Assembly: GCA_934203355.1 (NCBI GenBank)
Contig: CAKPZC010000003.1
Location: 13,014-77,013 of the forward strand
DNA: 64,000 bases
Direction of reading: 5' to 3'
DNA from: an uncultured Prevotella sp.
GTDB taxonomy: Bacteria > Bacteroidota > Bacteroidia > Bacteroidales > Bacteroidaceae
The position numbers were made by a program, and so were the translations under genes. Below are positions 24,799 to 33,119 of the stretch, piece after piece. Under the pieces are notes generated by a model. The model did no database searches. It worked only from the letters and a program-made list of their open reading frames with translations, and was not told the origin of the DNA. Within the stretch, counting starts at the first letter, position 1. Every line of letters begins with the position of its first letter.

Positions 24799-26040
24799 AT
24801 GAAACAAAATAAGACAACATTGAGCAGCAAGCAGTATGCTGTGCCGTTCATACTCATCACCTCACTGTTTTTTATGTGGGGATTCGCACGTGCCATACTC
24901 GACGTGCTCAACAAGCATTTCCAGAACGAGCTCGACATCACTATCACGCAGTCGTCTCTGATTCAAGTGACAACCTATCTCGGCTATTTCCTCATGGCGA
25001 TACCAGCCGGATTGTTTATCAACCGACAAGGCTATCGGCGTGGCGTGGTGCTCGGACTTATCTTGTTCGGACTCGGTTCGTTGGCGTTCATTCCCTGCTC
25101 TTATGCCGGAACATTCTATGCCTATCTCGTAGCCCTGTTTGTGATAGGTTGCGGACTTGTGTTTCTGGAGACCTCGGCCAATCCTTATGTGACAGAGCTT
25201 GGACCGAAGGACACGGCAACAGCCCGACTCAACTTCTCGCAGTCGTTCAACGGCGTAGGCTCTATGTTTGCCACGCTTGTTGTGGGCAGTTTCCTGTTTC
25301 AAAATAGCGGAATGGGCGAAGCGGAAGGCGGCAACGGTGGCAATGCCGTAGTGCCCTATGCCATTATGGGTGCTGTGGTGATGATTATAGCCGTGGTGTT
25401 CTCGCGTGTCAATCTGCCAGAGATTAAGCACGACGACGACAAGGACACTCAAGAAGGAGGCCATAACCTCTCGCGTCTATTCTCGAATGGATGGTTTGTG
25501 TTTGGACTCATGGCATTGCTCGCCTATGAGATAGCCGAGATTTCAATCAACTCCTATTTCATCAATTTTGTTACGGGACAGGAATGGATGGAGGCTGCCA
25601 CTGGTTCGACGATACTCACTGTGGCTCTCGGACTCTTCATGCTCGCCCGTTTTGTGGGAGCCGCAATCATGAGCAACATGGCAGCCGAGAAATATCTGCT
25701 CATCTGCGCTGTTGGTTCTGTGGTGTGCATAGCCTTGTTGCTGATGAATATAAGCATGGAGGTGTCGGTGGGCGCGTTGCTCTGCAATTATATGTGCGAG
25801 GCAATCATGTTCCCGACGATATTCTCGCTCACGCTGCGCGGTCTTGGCGGTCTGACAAAGAGTGCGTCGTCGATACTCATGATGACCCCCGTGGGAGGAT
25901 GTGGATTCCTTTTGATGGGACTTATTGCTGATAATACGGGCAACCTTGTGCTGCCGTTCTTCATTCCGCTTGTGGGATTCGCTTTTGTGCTGGCTTATGC
26001 TTATAAATGCGTGAAGTTAACAGAAGTTATTGGAAGATAA
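24799..26040 (+). CDS. FucP-type sugar:proton symporter (major facilitator)
   Basis: A 413-residue protein with 12 predicted membrane helices. The start is the usual FucP/GluP N-terminus (YAVPFILITSLFFMWGFARAILDVLN), and FLETSANPYVTELGP in helix 5 is the family signature of L-fucose and glucose/galactose permeases. It imports a monosaccharide across the inner membrane by proton symport; whether fucose, galactose or glucose is not decidable. A secreted beta-galactosidase is encoded 11 kb away, but no direct link is shown. No upstream Met gives a longer protein. The last codons (EVIGR and stop) lie inside the interspersed repeat that follows. Confidence 0.85.
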   Translation: MKQNKTTLSSKQYAVPFILITSLFFMWGFARAILDVLNKHFQNELDITITQSSLIQVTTYLGYFLMAIPAGLFINRQGYRRGVVLGLILFGLGSLAFIPCSYAGTFYAYLVALFVIGCGLVFLETSANPYVTELGPKDTATARLNFSQSFNGVGSMFATLVVGSFLFQNSGMGEAEGGNGGNAVVPYAIMGAVVMIIAVVFSRVNLPEIKHDDDKDTQEGGHNLSRLFSNGWFVFGLMALLAYEIAEISINSYFINFVTGQEWMEAATGSTILTVALGLFMLARFVGAAIMSNMAAEKYLLICAVGSVVCIALLLMNISMEVSVGALLCNYMCEAIMFPTIFSLTLRGLGGLTKSASSILMMTPVGGCGFLLMGLIADNTGNLVLPFFIPLVGFAFVLAYAYKCVKLTEVIGR

Positions 26041-26060
26041 CTCGCTTCGCTCGTGAAGTT

Positions 26061-26160
26061 ATTGGAAGTTATTGGGAGTTATTGGGAGTTATTGGGAGTT
26101 ATTGGGAGTTATTGGGAGTTATTGGGAGTTATTGGGAGTTATTGGGAGTTATTGGGAGTT
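26061..26160. repeat. 10-bp tandem array (ATTGGGAGTT), ten copies
   Basis: Ten head-to-tail units of ATTGGGAGTT, the first with one change. Both sides are bounded by the same sequence AACTCGCTTCGCTCGTGAAG. The array is the reverse complement of the AATAACTCCC units near 3793, so it is one family with variable copy number. Confidence 0.9.
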
Positions 26161-26320
26161 AACTCGCTTCGCTCGTGAAGTTAATGGACAAATGCTTTGT
26201 TTTTTCAGCAAATTATACATTTGTCCGTTAACTTCCATCCATCGTAGATGGATTAACTTCTTATTAACTTCCTTTAACTCCTTCATAACTCCTTCATAAC
26301 TCCTTCTTAACTCCTATTTC
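26161..26320. repeat. MITE-like element, second copy, flanks inverted
   Basis: It shares with 16068-16240 a core GGACAAATG ... CATTTGTCC, the CCATCCATCGTAGATGG hairpin and a run of TTAACTCCT/CTTCATAACT units. Compared with the copy at 16068, the flanks are inverted while the core keeps its plus-strand orientation. It lies between two convergent genes. Confidence 0.7.
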
Positions 26321-26331
26321 TACACACTTGC

Positions 26332-27027
26332 TTAGAAATTCACTCCGATGTTGAGCGACAGGCAGCTGTTGTGTGAGCGGTCGAAGTCGTCGTGGCAAAT
26401 ATTAGTGAGTCCGAGGTCGTAGCTCAGGTCGGCATAGAACATGTCGTAGGAAATGCCACATCCCATGCGCAGTCCGGCATCGAAACGTTTGAAGTAGTTG
26501 CCGGAGAACGAGCTTTCAGCCTCGCGTTCGCGGTAGTTCTTCACCTTGCCGCCAATGCCACACGCCATGTATCCGCCAACAAACGGCTGTATGGAGAAGT
26601 CGTAGTCGGTTTCGATGGCATATTTCACTACAAACGGCACCTCAAGATAATTCAAGTCGTAGGTCATATTCTTCTTGCCGTCGTTTTTCTTTTTGCCGCC
26701 TTTCTCCACATATAAAGCTCCCACTTCGAGATAGAGTGGCTCGGATGGGCTGAGTGCAAATCCTGCCACCGCTCCGAAGCTGAGTCCAGTCTGCGACTTG
26801 CCTCCGTCGAGAGCAGGGTCGTCGGAGCTTACGGTTGTGAACGACGGTCCGAGACGCAATCCATAGTAGTTCTCGCCAGGAGTGAGTCCACCAATGCTCG
26901 ACGAATAGCGTGAGTAGTCGAGATGTCCGGTGCGCTCGTTATAGTAGCGGCTGTTTGTGTAAGACTGCGCCTGCGTAGTCAGTGAGAGTGCGAATGCGGC
27001 TATTGCCATTATCAGAAATTTCTTCAT
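26332..27027 (-). CDS. Outer-membrane beta-barrel protein (PorT-like family)
   Basis: A 231-residue protein from the Met at 27027, chosen because it opens a clean signal peptide (MKKFLIMAIAAFALSLTTQAQ); upstream codons are lysine-rich leader. The mature part alternates beta strands (YYGLRLGPSF, LSFGAVAGFAL, YLEVGALYVEKGG, YLEVPFVVKYA, FVGGYMACGIGG, and a terminal SLNIGVNF with final aromatic residue), the pattern of small eight-stranded barrels common in Bacteroidetes. Function is unknown. It is alone, 152 bases downstream of the minus-strand glycan operon, and converges with the sugar permease across the repeat array. Confidence 0.75.
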   Translation of the reverse strand: MKKFLIMAIAAFALSLTTQAQSYTNSRYYNERTGHLDYSRYSSSIGGLTPGENYYGLRLGPSFTTVSSDDPALDGGKSQTGLSFGAVAGFALSPSEPLYLEVGALYVEKGGKKKNDGKKNMTYDLNYLEVPFVVKYAIETDYDFSIQPFVGGYMACGIGGKVKNYREREAESSFSGNYFKRFDAGLRMGCGISYDMFYADLSYDLGLTNICHDDFDRSHNSCLSLNIGVNF

Positions 27028-27179
27028 TGTTTTCTTTTTTTTTACTCTATTAATAACCAATTATTAACCTATTAAAATACTATTGTTTGTGTTTCTACGC
27101 TGCGAAGGTAGTGATAAATATGTGATTTTGACTAAGGAAAATCCCTAAACAGTAGTGGGGAAACCCATATTTAGGAAAT

Positions 27180-28286
27180 TTAGGACAGTTTGTGGTACAC
27201 CTTTTCATACTCCTCCTGCATATGCCTTACTGAGAATCGTGCGGCTACAAAGTCGTAGGCTTGGTCGGCAAGCCGTTGGCGCGAAACAGAGTGAAGAGTG
27301 TTGTTGAAGAGGTGTAGATAGTCGTCCACGCTATTGCCTCTTACCATCAGAGGCCAGTCGGCGGGCAGAGTGTCGCTCAGTCCGGGGGCTCGGTTGGCAA
27401 TCACAGGCAATCGATTCATGCTTGCCTCCATCGACAACATGCTCAGTCCTTCAAACTCCGACGGCATGAACAGATAGTCGAACGACGCCATATAGCTTGC
27501 AAGCGAGAATATAGGTGGCACCAGTTGAGCGTTGGATGCAGCCGGGCTGTTGTTCAGTGTCTGTTCGACCAATGGACGTAGCGAGCCGTCGCCAGCTATG
27601 ACGAAGTTCAGTCGGTTGTCACCGTTAAGACGCTTTATCACCTCGCAAAGTGTGGCAATTCCCTTTTGCGGCTCAAGTCTGCCAGCAAAGAGAATGTTTA
27701 TGCGGTCGTGGGGCAATCCTTTGTAGTCTTGTTGTGGCACCTCAGCCACACCGTTGTGTATGATAGGAGGTATAGCACCGAATCGCTGTCTATAGCTGTC
27801 GCGCACGGAGAGGGATATGGCAATGTTGGCATTGTGATTGACGAAGAACCGTTCCACACATTTAGCCGTGCGTGGCAGTCCGGTCCACAGGCGTGTGTTG
27901 TGAATGGTGCGCACAACTCGTGTGTGGCGCAATAGCCAAGGAAAGACGCGGGCAGCTACGTAGAGAGCCAGGTCGGGGGTCTCGGTGTGGGTGTGAATTA
28001 CGTCGGGACGCCATCGCAACATGATGTAGAGCAGGCGTAGTGGAAACAGAACGGCTGCTATGCGCTGTAGCAGAAAGTGGAAGTTGATGTCGGGCATGAG
28101 CGAGCGGTGGCAGTGAACGCCATAGCTGCTCAACTCGGCCATGAACTTGGAGGTGTAGCTGGAGTTGCCTCGCATTATCTCCACGACATGATATTCCATG
28201 CCGGGAGTAGTCGACGCGGCTATGTTGGCGGCAACACGTTCGGCTCCGCCAAGGTCGAAGTGGGTTATCAGATGGAATACTCTCAT
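27180..28286 (-). CDS. GT4-family glycosyltransferase
   Basis: A 368-residue GT-B enzyme: N-terminal THFDLGGAERVAANIA loop, donor domain beginning ILFAGRLEPQKGIATL, and the EX7E motif in PSEFEGLSMLSMEASMNRLPVIA. It is the last gene of the long minus-strand operon; its ATG overlaps the stop of the upstream membrane protein by four bases. The operon context (prenyltransferase, phosphatase, GtrA, acyltransferases) suggests addition of a sugar to a lipid-linked or surface glycan. Acceptor and donor are not predictable. Confidence 0.87.
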   Translation of the reverse strand: MRVFHLITHFDLGGAERVAANIAASTTPGMEYHVVEIMRGNSSYTSKFMAELSSYGVHCHRSLMPDINFHFLLQRIAAVLFPLRLLYIMLRWRPDVIHTHTETPDLALYVAARVFPWLLRHTRVVRTIHNTRLWTGLPRTAKCVERFFVNHNANIAISLSVRDSYRQRFGAIPPIIHNGVAEVPQQDYKGLPHDRINILFAGRLEPQKGIATLCEVIKRLNGDNRLNFVIAGDGSLRPLVEQTLNNSPAASNAQLVPPIFSLASYMASFDYLFMPSEFEGLSMLSMEASMNRLPVIANRAPGLSDTLPADWPLMVRGNSVDDYLHLFNNTLHSVSRQRLADQAYDFVAARFSVRHMQEEYEKVYHKLS

Positions 28287-29599
28287 ATTAAATACTCGGC
28301 TATTATTGTTCCGTTATAAGCCCAAAGCCACACTGTGATAGCTGCAACAAGCAAGCGCGGCATGGCACCAGCTGTATGTCGAAGCAGATAGGCTGCAGCT
28401 ATGGGGATGATGAATGCCCAGTGGGCAGTCATGATATAAACCTCGTTGAGTCCGAAGCCAAATCCAAGGTGCATCAGCATGTCGAAAGCAAACCATGAGG
28501 CTACAACCTGGAAGAATCGCTCGCGACGCGCCATCCATGCCCCGACCACCAAAAGCAACACTATCAGAGCCTCCACCACATAGTTAAGAAACGAACGATA
28601 GGCCACAAATACGGGTCGTGTCTGCTGCACATCCTCAAGCAGATGGTCGCGGTGGAGCTGTAGCGACTCGCCGAACAGATTGTCGACAGCCGATTGCCAG
28701 CGCGATGTTGTCATGTCGCTCCATTCCAATAGCGGAATGTCCTTTGCCACTGCCTTACCATTTTGCTGCTTCACGAACTCGTCGTGCTTCTTCAGGCGTT
28801 CTATGCGTGCTGGGTCTTTCTGTGCCACGGCAGCCTCTATGCGCTTGATGCCCTGCTCTTGAGGCTCAATGATGGATTTCTGTTGCCATATATACACACC
28901 TCCGAGGATAATAGTAGGCACTACGAACGAGAGTATGCTTTTCGGCGAGAACACCCGTCTGCCATTGGTAATCCATGCTGCGAGAGCCACCTTAACACCA
29001 TTGGTGAGAGTCATTCCAGCTGTAAGAAAATACAGTAAGGCAGTCTGAAGCCATGTGAAGCGGGTGTGGTTTTTCAGATGCTTGCCGGTCATATACAGTG
29101 TGAGCATGAGCAATGGTAGCGACAGGGCGAAGTGGTCGGGCACCATTGTGGCTATCATCACATGGGCGAAACCATAGAACAGAGCCGTGAGCAACGCTGC
29201 GTCGTGGCGTGTGCAGCCAACGATGTCGCGCAGTGTGCGGTGGAGTAGCACCGCCCCCCACACGTCGCAAACCACAAGAATGGCAGCCATGAGAAACACG
29301 GCATAGTTGAATTCTGTCTGTGGCATGAGCCAGTGGTTAATCCAGTAGAGCGGCAGCAGCACGGCTACAAACAGTGGATGGCGCAGTACGTTCCAGTGTA
29401 GGCGCATGCATGAGATGAATATGAGCGAGAAAATGTCGTAGCCCGACATGTTCAGGTGGTTGTAGAACACCGACCAGAACCCCACGTGTGCGCCACGTGT
29501 GAACGAGTCGTAGTGGTTGTAGATGAGCATGCCGTTGAGCACGGCGAATATTATCGTCGCGACAATGGCTATGGGGCGTTCTTCTTTTTTGAGAATCAT
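28283..29599 (-). CDS. Polytopic membrane protein, possible GT-C glycosyltransferase (DUF6080-like)
   Basis: A 438-residue protein with about ten membrane helices. The first loop after helix 1 is NHYDSFTRGAHVGFWSVFYN, carrying acidic and aromatic residues, and later a conserved MVPDHFALS segment and FLTAGMTLTNGVKV occur. A charged cytoplasmic or periplasmic stretch (residues about 245-310) splits the helices. It is a paralogue of the next gene upstream, with the same landmarks in order. I think both belong to the family labelled DUF6080, but am not certain. The helix plan with an acidic first loop recalls GT-C enzymes that use polyprenyl-phosphate sugars; this is inference. Confidence 0.6.
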   Translation of the reverse strand: MILKKEERPIAIVATIIFAVLNGMLIYNHYDSFTRGAHVGFWSVFYNHLNMSGYDIFSLIFISCMRLHWNVLRHPLFVAVLLPLYWINHWLMPQTEFNYAVFLMAAILVVCDVWGAVLLHRTLRDIVGCTRHDAALLTALFYGFAHVMIATMVPDHFALSLPLLMLTLYMTGKHLKNHTRFTWLQTALLYFLTAGMTLTNGVKVALAAWITNGRRVFSPKSILSFVVPTIILGGVYIWQQKSIIEPQEQGIKRIEAAVAQKDPARIERLKKHDEFVKQQNGKAVAKDIPLLEWSDMTTSRWQSAVDNLFGESLQLHRDHLLEDVQQTRPVFVAYRSFLNYVVEALIVLLLVVGAWMARRERFFQVVASWFAFDMLMHLGFGFGLNEVYIMTAHWAFIIPIAAAYLLRHTAGAMPRLLVAAITVWLWAYNGTIIAEYLI

Positions 29600-29610
29600 T
29601 GTTCTATTGA

Positions 29611-31092
29611 TCAGTTATTATATAAGTAGCCCACTATGAGCCACAGATTCCATATCCACAGATAAGCTGCAAGCAAGGCTATCGCTGCCTTCAGCGAGAG
29701 TGCCCAGCGGCGGCGTGGCACGGCTTTGAGCAGATAGGCAATGGCTATCGGTATGATGTAAATCCAGTGGGCCGACATGATGTAGACCTCGTTGATACCG
29801 AATCCGAATCCCACGTGAAGCACCATGTCGAGAGCGAAGTAGGACATGGCGAGCCAGAAGAATCGTGAGCGGCGTCCACACCAGATACCCAGCAAGAACA
29901 ATAGAGCAATAGATGCCTCGATGATGTAGTTGAATGTGTGGCGATAGTGCACCATCATGGGGCGCGACTTGAGCACATCGCCCAGTACATAATCCTGATG
30001 GAGCTGTATCGACTCTCCCATCAGATTTTCGACTATCGACTCTGTGCGCGACGTGGTGATGTCGGTCCATCCTATGAACTCACCGTTGGCTATAGGCTTG
30101 CCGTTTTTGCGGCGTTTCACGGGTTTGGGTTTAGCCTTGGCTATGGAGTCCTTATAGGCAGAGTCAGTGCGGAAGGAGTCGAGTTGTAGGGTGGTGAACG
30201 ATGCTATGCGCACCGAGTCGTCGTGGCGGCGCTGAGCTTCCTTAGCCTTTTTCTTTGCCTCCATGGTAGCCTTCTTTTTGGCTTTGGCGGCCTTGGCAGC
30301 CACATCTCGTGGCCACACGATATAGTCGTAGCTCAGACGTGCGGCACCCCATGTGAGGGCTGCGGGCAAAAGAATGGCGAGAAAAAGGAATTTCGGGCGG
30401 AATATCTTGAAACCATTTACGAATAGTTCGGAGAGATATATCTTCAATCCGTTGTTGAGCGACGTGCCGGCGGTGAGGAAAAAGTAGACCACCGACTGCC
30501 ATATAGTGAGTTGTCTGCCGCGAATCATCAGTTTGCCCGACACGTAGAGCGCAAGCAATAGCAACATCATGGAAATGATGAAATGGTCGGGCACCATAGC
30601 CGAAAGCATCACGAAGGCGAATCCGAAGAAGAAAATGGTGAGCAGCGTGGAGTCGGTGCGGCTCACGCCAACCACTTCGCGGAAGATGCGGTAGAGGAAA
30701 ATCATGGCATAGAAAGCCGCGAAAGTTTGTATTGCCGACACTATGAACACAGCGCAATTGATGCCCGTTGCCCATATCAGTGCCTGATTGATGAGATAAG
30801 GCACATACATATAGAACGCCAATAGCGGATGTCGGTAGACATTATAGCCTGCTGTCCAGTCGCTGACAACGCTGTAGGTGATAGGGTCGAAGCCCGACAC
30901 ATGGAATTTGGATATGAACAGATGCCAGTAGTGGGCGTTGAGGGGAGTGAACACATCGTAGTATTTACACACTACGAGGGCGTCGAGTGCGAGAAAAGCC
31001 ACCAGCATGACAGCGGCAAGCAGGCGTTCCTCGCGCTTCACGCGGAACAGGGAGGTGAAGATACGGATGAATGAGTTGTCTTTTATGTTCAT
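29611..31092 (-). CDS. Polytopic membrane protein, paralogue of the downstream gene (DUF6080-like)
   Basis: A 493-residue protein with about ten membrane helices: CKYYDVFTPLNAHYWHLF in the first loop, VMLSAMVPDHFIIS, FFLTAGTSLNNGLKI, and a C-terminal FGFGINEVYIMSAHW that matches FGFGLNEVYIMTAHW of its neighbour. It carries a long Lys/Ala-rich insert (about residues 265-340, KAAKAKKKATMEAKKKAK and on), which the paralogue has in shorter form. Enzymatic role is unknown; like its neighbour it could be a lipid-sugar-using membrane glycosyltransferase. The intergenic gap is 11 bases on the downstream side and five bases toward gtrA. Confidence 0.6.
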   Translation of the reverse strand: MNIKDNSFIRIFTSLFRVKREERLLAAVMLVAFLALDALVVCKYYDVFTPLNAHYWHLFISKFHVSGFDPITYSVVSDWTAGYNVYRHPLLAFYMYVPYLINQALIWATGINCAVFIVSAIQTFAAFYAMIFLYRIFREVVGVSRTDSTLLTIFFFGFAFVMLSAMVPDHFIISMMLLLLALYVSGKLMIRGRQLTIWQSVVYFFLTAGTSLNNGLKIYLSELFVNGFKIFRPKFLFLAILLPAALTWGAARLSYDYIVWPRDVAAKAAKAKKKATMEAKKKAKEAQRRHDDSVRIASFTTLQLDSFRTDSAYKDSIAKAKPKPVKRRKNGKPIANGEFIGWTDITTSRTESIVENLMGESIQLHQDYVLGDVLKSRPMMVHYRHTFNYIIEASIALLFLLGIWCGRRSRFFWLAMSYFALDMVLHVGFGFGINEVYIMSAHWIYIIPIAIAYLLKAVPRRRWALSLKAAIALLAAYLWIWNLWLIVGYLYNN

Positions 31093-31097
31093 TGCTT

Positions 31098-31505
31098 TTA
31101 TTTTTTCAGAAAGAATCTAACGAGCACGAAGTTCACCGGCACACACACACCGAACATAGGTATTGGTGCCCATTGTTTGGGGATGCCCAGCCAGATGAAC
31201 ACATTCAGCGTTGCCATTTGCAACACATAGTTGACGGCGTGGCTCAGGGCGAATCCAGCCCCGTGTTTTGCCGATGCCTTTACGCGGAAGGTGTAGCGGG
31301 TTGAGGCTATGAAATTAAAGGCGAAGCTAATGGCATAACCAATCGTCATTGCTATGGTCGGGGCGAGCCATTGTATGAGAATCCAGTACACACCGTATTG
31401 TATCAGTGTGGCTGCAATGCCAACAATGGCGAATCTTAATATTTCACCGATTTTCCCATCGCCGAGTTTCTCGCCTATGTTTGACTTTATGTTTGCTTTG
31501 TCCAT
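31098..31505 (-). CDS. GtrA-family membrane protein
   Basis: A 135-residue protein with four membrane helices, starting LRFAIVGIAATLIQYGVYWIL and containing YAISFAFNFIASTRYTF, the GtrA family hallmark. GtrA-like proteins are thought to move polyprenyl-phosphate sugars across the inner membrane or to recruit their enzymes; the Shigella O-antigen glucosylation GtrA and the mycobacterial arabinan-pathway homologue are examples. It sits between the HAD phosphatase and the two polytopic proteins in one operon, so a role in handling a polyprenyl-phosphate pentose or hexose is reasonable. Confidence 0.85.
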   Translation of the reverse strand: MDKANIKSNIGEKLGDGKIGEILRFAIVGIAATLIQYGVYWILIQWLAPTIAMTIGYAISFAFNFIASTRYTFRVKASAKHGAGFALSHAVNYVLQMATLNVFIWLGIPKQWAPIPMFGVCVPVNFVLVRFFLKK

Positions 31506-31531
31506 AGTGTTTACTAAGTAGGATTGTGGAA

Positions 31532-32158
31532 TTAGCGAAACGGTTTGTAGTGCGCCTCGTCGGCGAAGTTAAGCATCTCTCTGTCGCCGCGGCTATCGCC
31601 AAACGCCACAATGTCGTAGTTGGCACGGTGGTGGACAAGGTCGGGGTGGAGTTTGAGGATTCTGCTCACTTTCTCTGGTCCGTAGCAATTCTTGGTGAGG
31701 AATCGTCCTGTCAGACACCCGTTGGAGTCAACTTCTACCTTGGTTCCAAGCACATGAAAATCGGAGATGCTTTCGCGTTTCAGTATGTCGAAAAAAGGAG
31801 CTACCCAGTTGTCTATGCTTGCGCTAACTATCGCCACTGTATCGCCGTCGGCAAACACCTGGCGCAGTTTGTCTAATCCCTTCAGACGCATCAGACGACT
31901 GTTGTCGGCGGCAAACCGCTGGCATACATCGTCGAAGTCGTGGGCGGTCATACCTCTGAAATACCAAGCGAAGATGCGTTGTTTAGCTCGGTAGTTGGGA
32001 TAGAGCCCGAGTTTCATAAGCACAAGCAGCGGACTAAACAATGCGAATCCCAGCAACAGTCGCCATGTGCCACATGCATAGCGAATGAAGCATATAAGAG
32101 TGTCGGCTGATGTCAGCGTTCCGTCGAAGTCGAAGAAATAGAGTTTCTGTTTTGTCAT
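31532..32158 (-). CDS. HAD-IB-family phosphatase
   Basis: A 208-residue protein from the Met at 32158 (MTKQKLYFFDFDGTLTSAD); longer upstream reading overlaps the prenyltransferase gene in a different frame and is not real. Motif I is DFDGTL, motif II the VSAS segment, motif III a Lys before the GD pair and motif IV FGDSRGD. A hydrophobic stretch (LLLGFALFSPLLVLM) near residue 35 is typical of this subgroup and may touch the membrane. In other bacteria such domains are neighbours of, or fused to, UbiA-type phosphoribosyl-decaprenol synthases, acting as the 5-phosphatase. Here the UbiA gene starts 17 bases upstream, which supports that job. Confidence 0.8.
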   Translation of the reverse strand: MTKQKLYFFDFDGTLTSADTLICFIRYACGTWRLLLGFALFSPLLVLMKLGLYPNYRAKQRIFAWYFRGMTAHDFDDVCQRFAADNSRLMRLKGLDKLRQVFADGDTVAIVSASIDNWVAPFFDILKRESISDFHVLGTKVEVDSNGCLTGRFLTKNCYGPEKVSRILKLHPDLVHHRANYDIVAFGDSRGDREMLNFADEAHYKPFR

Positions 32159-32175
32159 ATTTATGAGCGTGTAGC

Positions 32176-33060
32176 TTATATCACGTAAATCATCAGAAGA
32201 AAGGTGAGCAACCATGCCACAACGATAAACTGCGAGAAATGGTCGCGCAGGATAATCTTTGTAGGGTCGCCGCTCTTCTCGTCGACAACGGCTATCTGTA
32301 TGTAGCGCAAAAGTCCGAGCAGCACGAATACGAATGTGAGATAAAGATAAGGAGTCTCGAAGCGTACAGCCACCTCGGGCGACACACAATACATTATATA
32401 GCACACGAGTGTCACCGATGCCGTTATGGTGATGGCTTGGTTGATGAATGTCAGGTTGTAGCGCACGGTGTTCTTGCGTGGAGCCTCGCCCGTCTCGTTC
32501 ATGCGCAGCACGTCGTCGCGGCGTTTGGCAAACGACATGAACAGTGTGAGCAGGAATGTCATAATTACTATCCAGTTGCTCAGTGCCAACTCGCACGCAA
32601 GACCTCCGGCGAGTATGCGCAGCACGAATCCGAACGCCACGATGCACACGTCGAGAATGGCATACTGCTTTAGTTTGGAGCAATAGGCGAGGTTGAGCAC
32701 ATAGTAGAATATGATGACAGCCATGACTTGACTCTGCACCTCGGGCGGCAACATTAGCATTACAGCCATGCTGAGCACAAAGTTGAGTGCCATGAGTATA
32801 TAGCCCATGCGTATGCTAACATCGCCCGAAGCTATAGGTCGTAGGCACTTCGTGGGGTGATGGCGGTCGGCGTCGACGTCAACGATGTCGTTGTAGCAGT
32901 AAATCGACGATGCCACAAAACTGAAGGCGATGAATGTTATGGCTGTGAGCCATATGGAATGGATGTCGAAAAGTTCGCCTCCGAAGAACATGGGTATGAA
33001 CACAAAGAAGTTCTTTATCCACTGTTTGGGGCGTGTGAGGCGTAGGATGTTCTTTATCAT
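32176..33060 (-). CDS. UbiA-family prenyltransferase, polyprenyl-phosphate phosphoribosyltransferase-like
   Basis: A 294-residue protein with about eight membrane helices, start at 33060 (MIKNILRLTRPKQWIKNFFVF). The first Asp-rich motif is YNDIVDVDADR, the second AKRRDDVLRM. The RPKQWIKN opening and NDIVDVDADRHHPTKCLRPIASG are characteristic of the decaprenyl-phosphate phosphoribosyltransferase branch of UbiA, which joins PRPP and polyprenyl phosphate, not of quinone-forming UbiA. The HAD phosphatase and GtrA genes next to it fit a pathway giving polyprenyl-phosphoribose or its epimer. Substrate remains inferred. Confidence 0.75.
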   Translation of the reverse strand: MIKNILRLTRPKQWIKNFFVFIPMFFGGELFDIHSIWLTAITFIAFSFVASSIYCYNDIVDVDADRHHPTKCLRPIASGDVSIRMGYILMALNFVLSMAVMLMLPPEVQSQVMAVIIFYYVLNLAYCSKLKQYAILDVCIVAFGFVLRILAGGLACELALSNWIVIMTFLLTLFMSFAKRRDDVLRMNETGEAPRKNTVRYNLTFINQAITITASVTLVCYIMYCVSPEVAVRFETPYLYLTFVFVLLGLLRYIQIAVVDEKSGDPTKIILRDHFSQFIVVAWLLTFLLMIYVI

Positions 33061-33119
33061 AATATTTTTAGTTAGCGAGTTGTTGTCAATATTGGGGCAA
33101 GAGGTCGGAATGGAAATTC

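Noticed and set aside
26072-26299. 75-codon frame with repeated GVIGSYWELL residues
   Set aside because: It is the direct translation of the 10-bp tandem array, not a protein.
32159-32683. Extension of the HAD phosphatase upstream of 32158
   Set aside because: It would overlap the prenyltransferase gene in another frame; the HAD motif starts directly after the Met at 32158.
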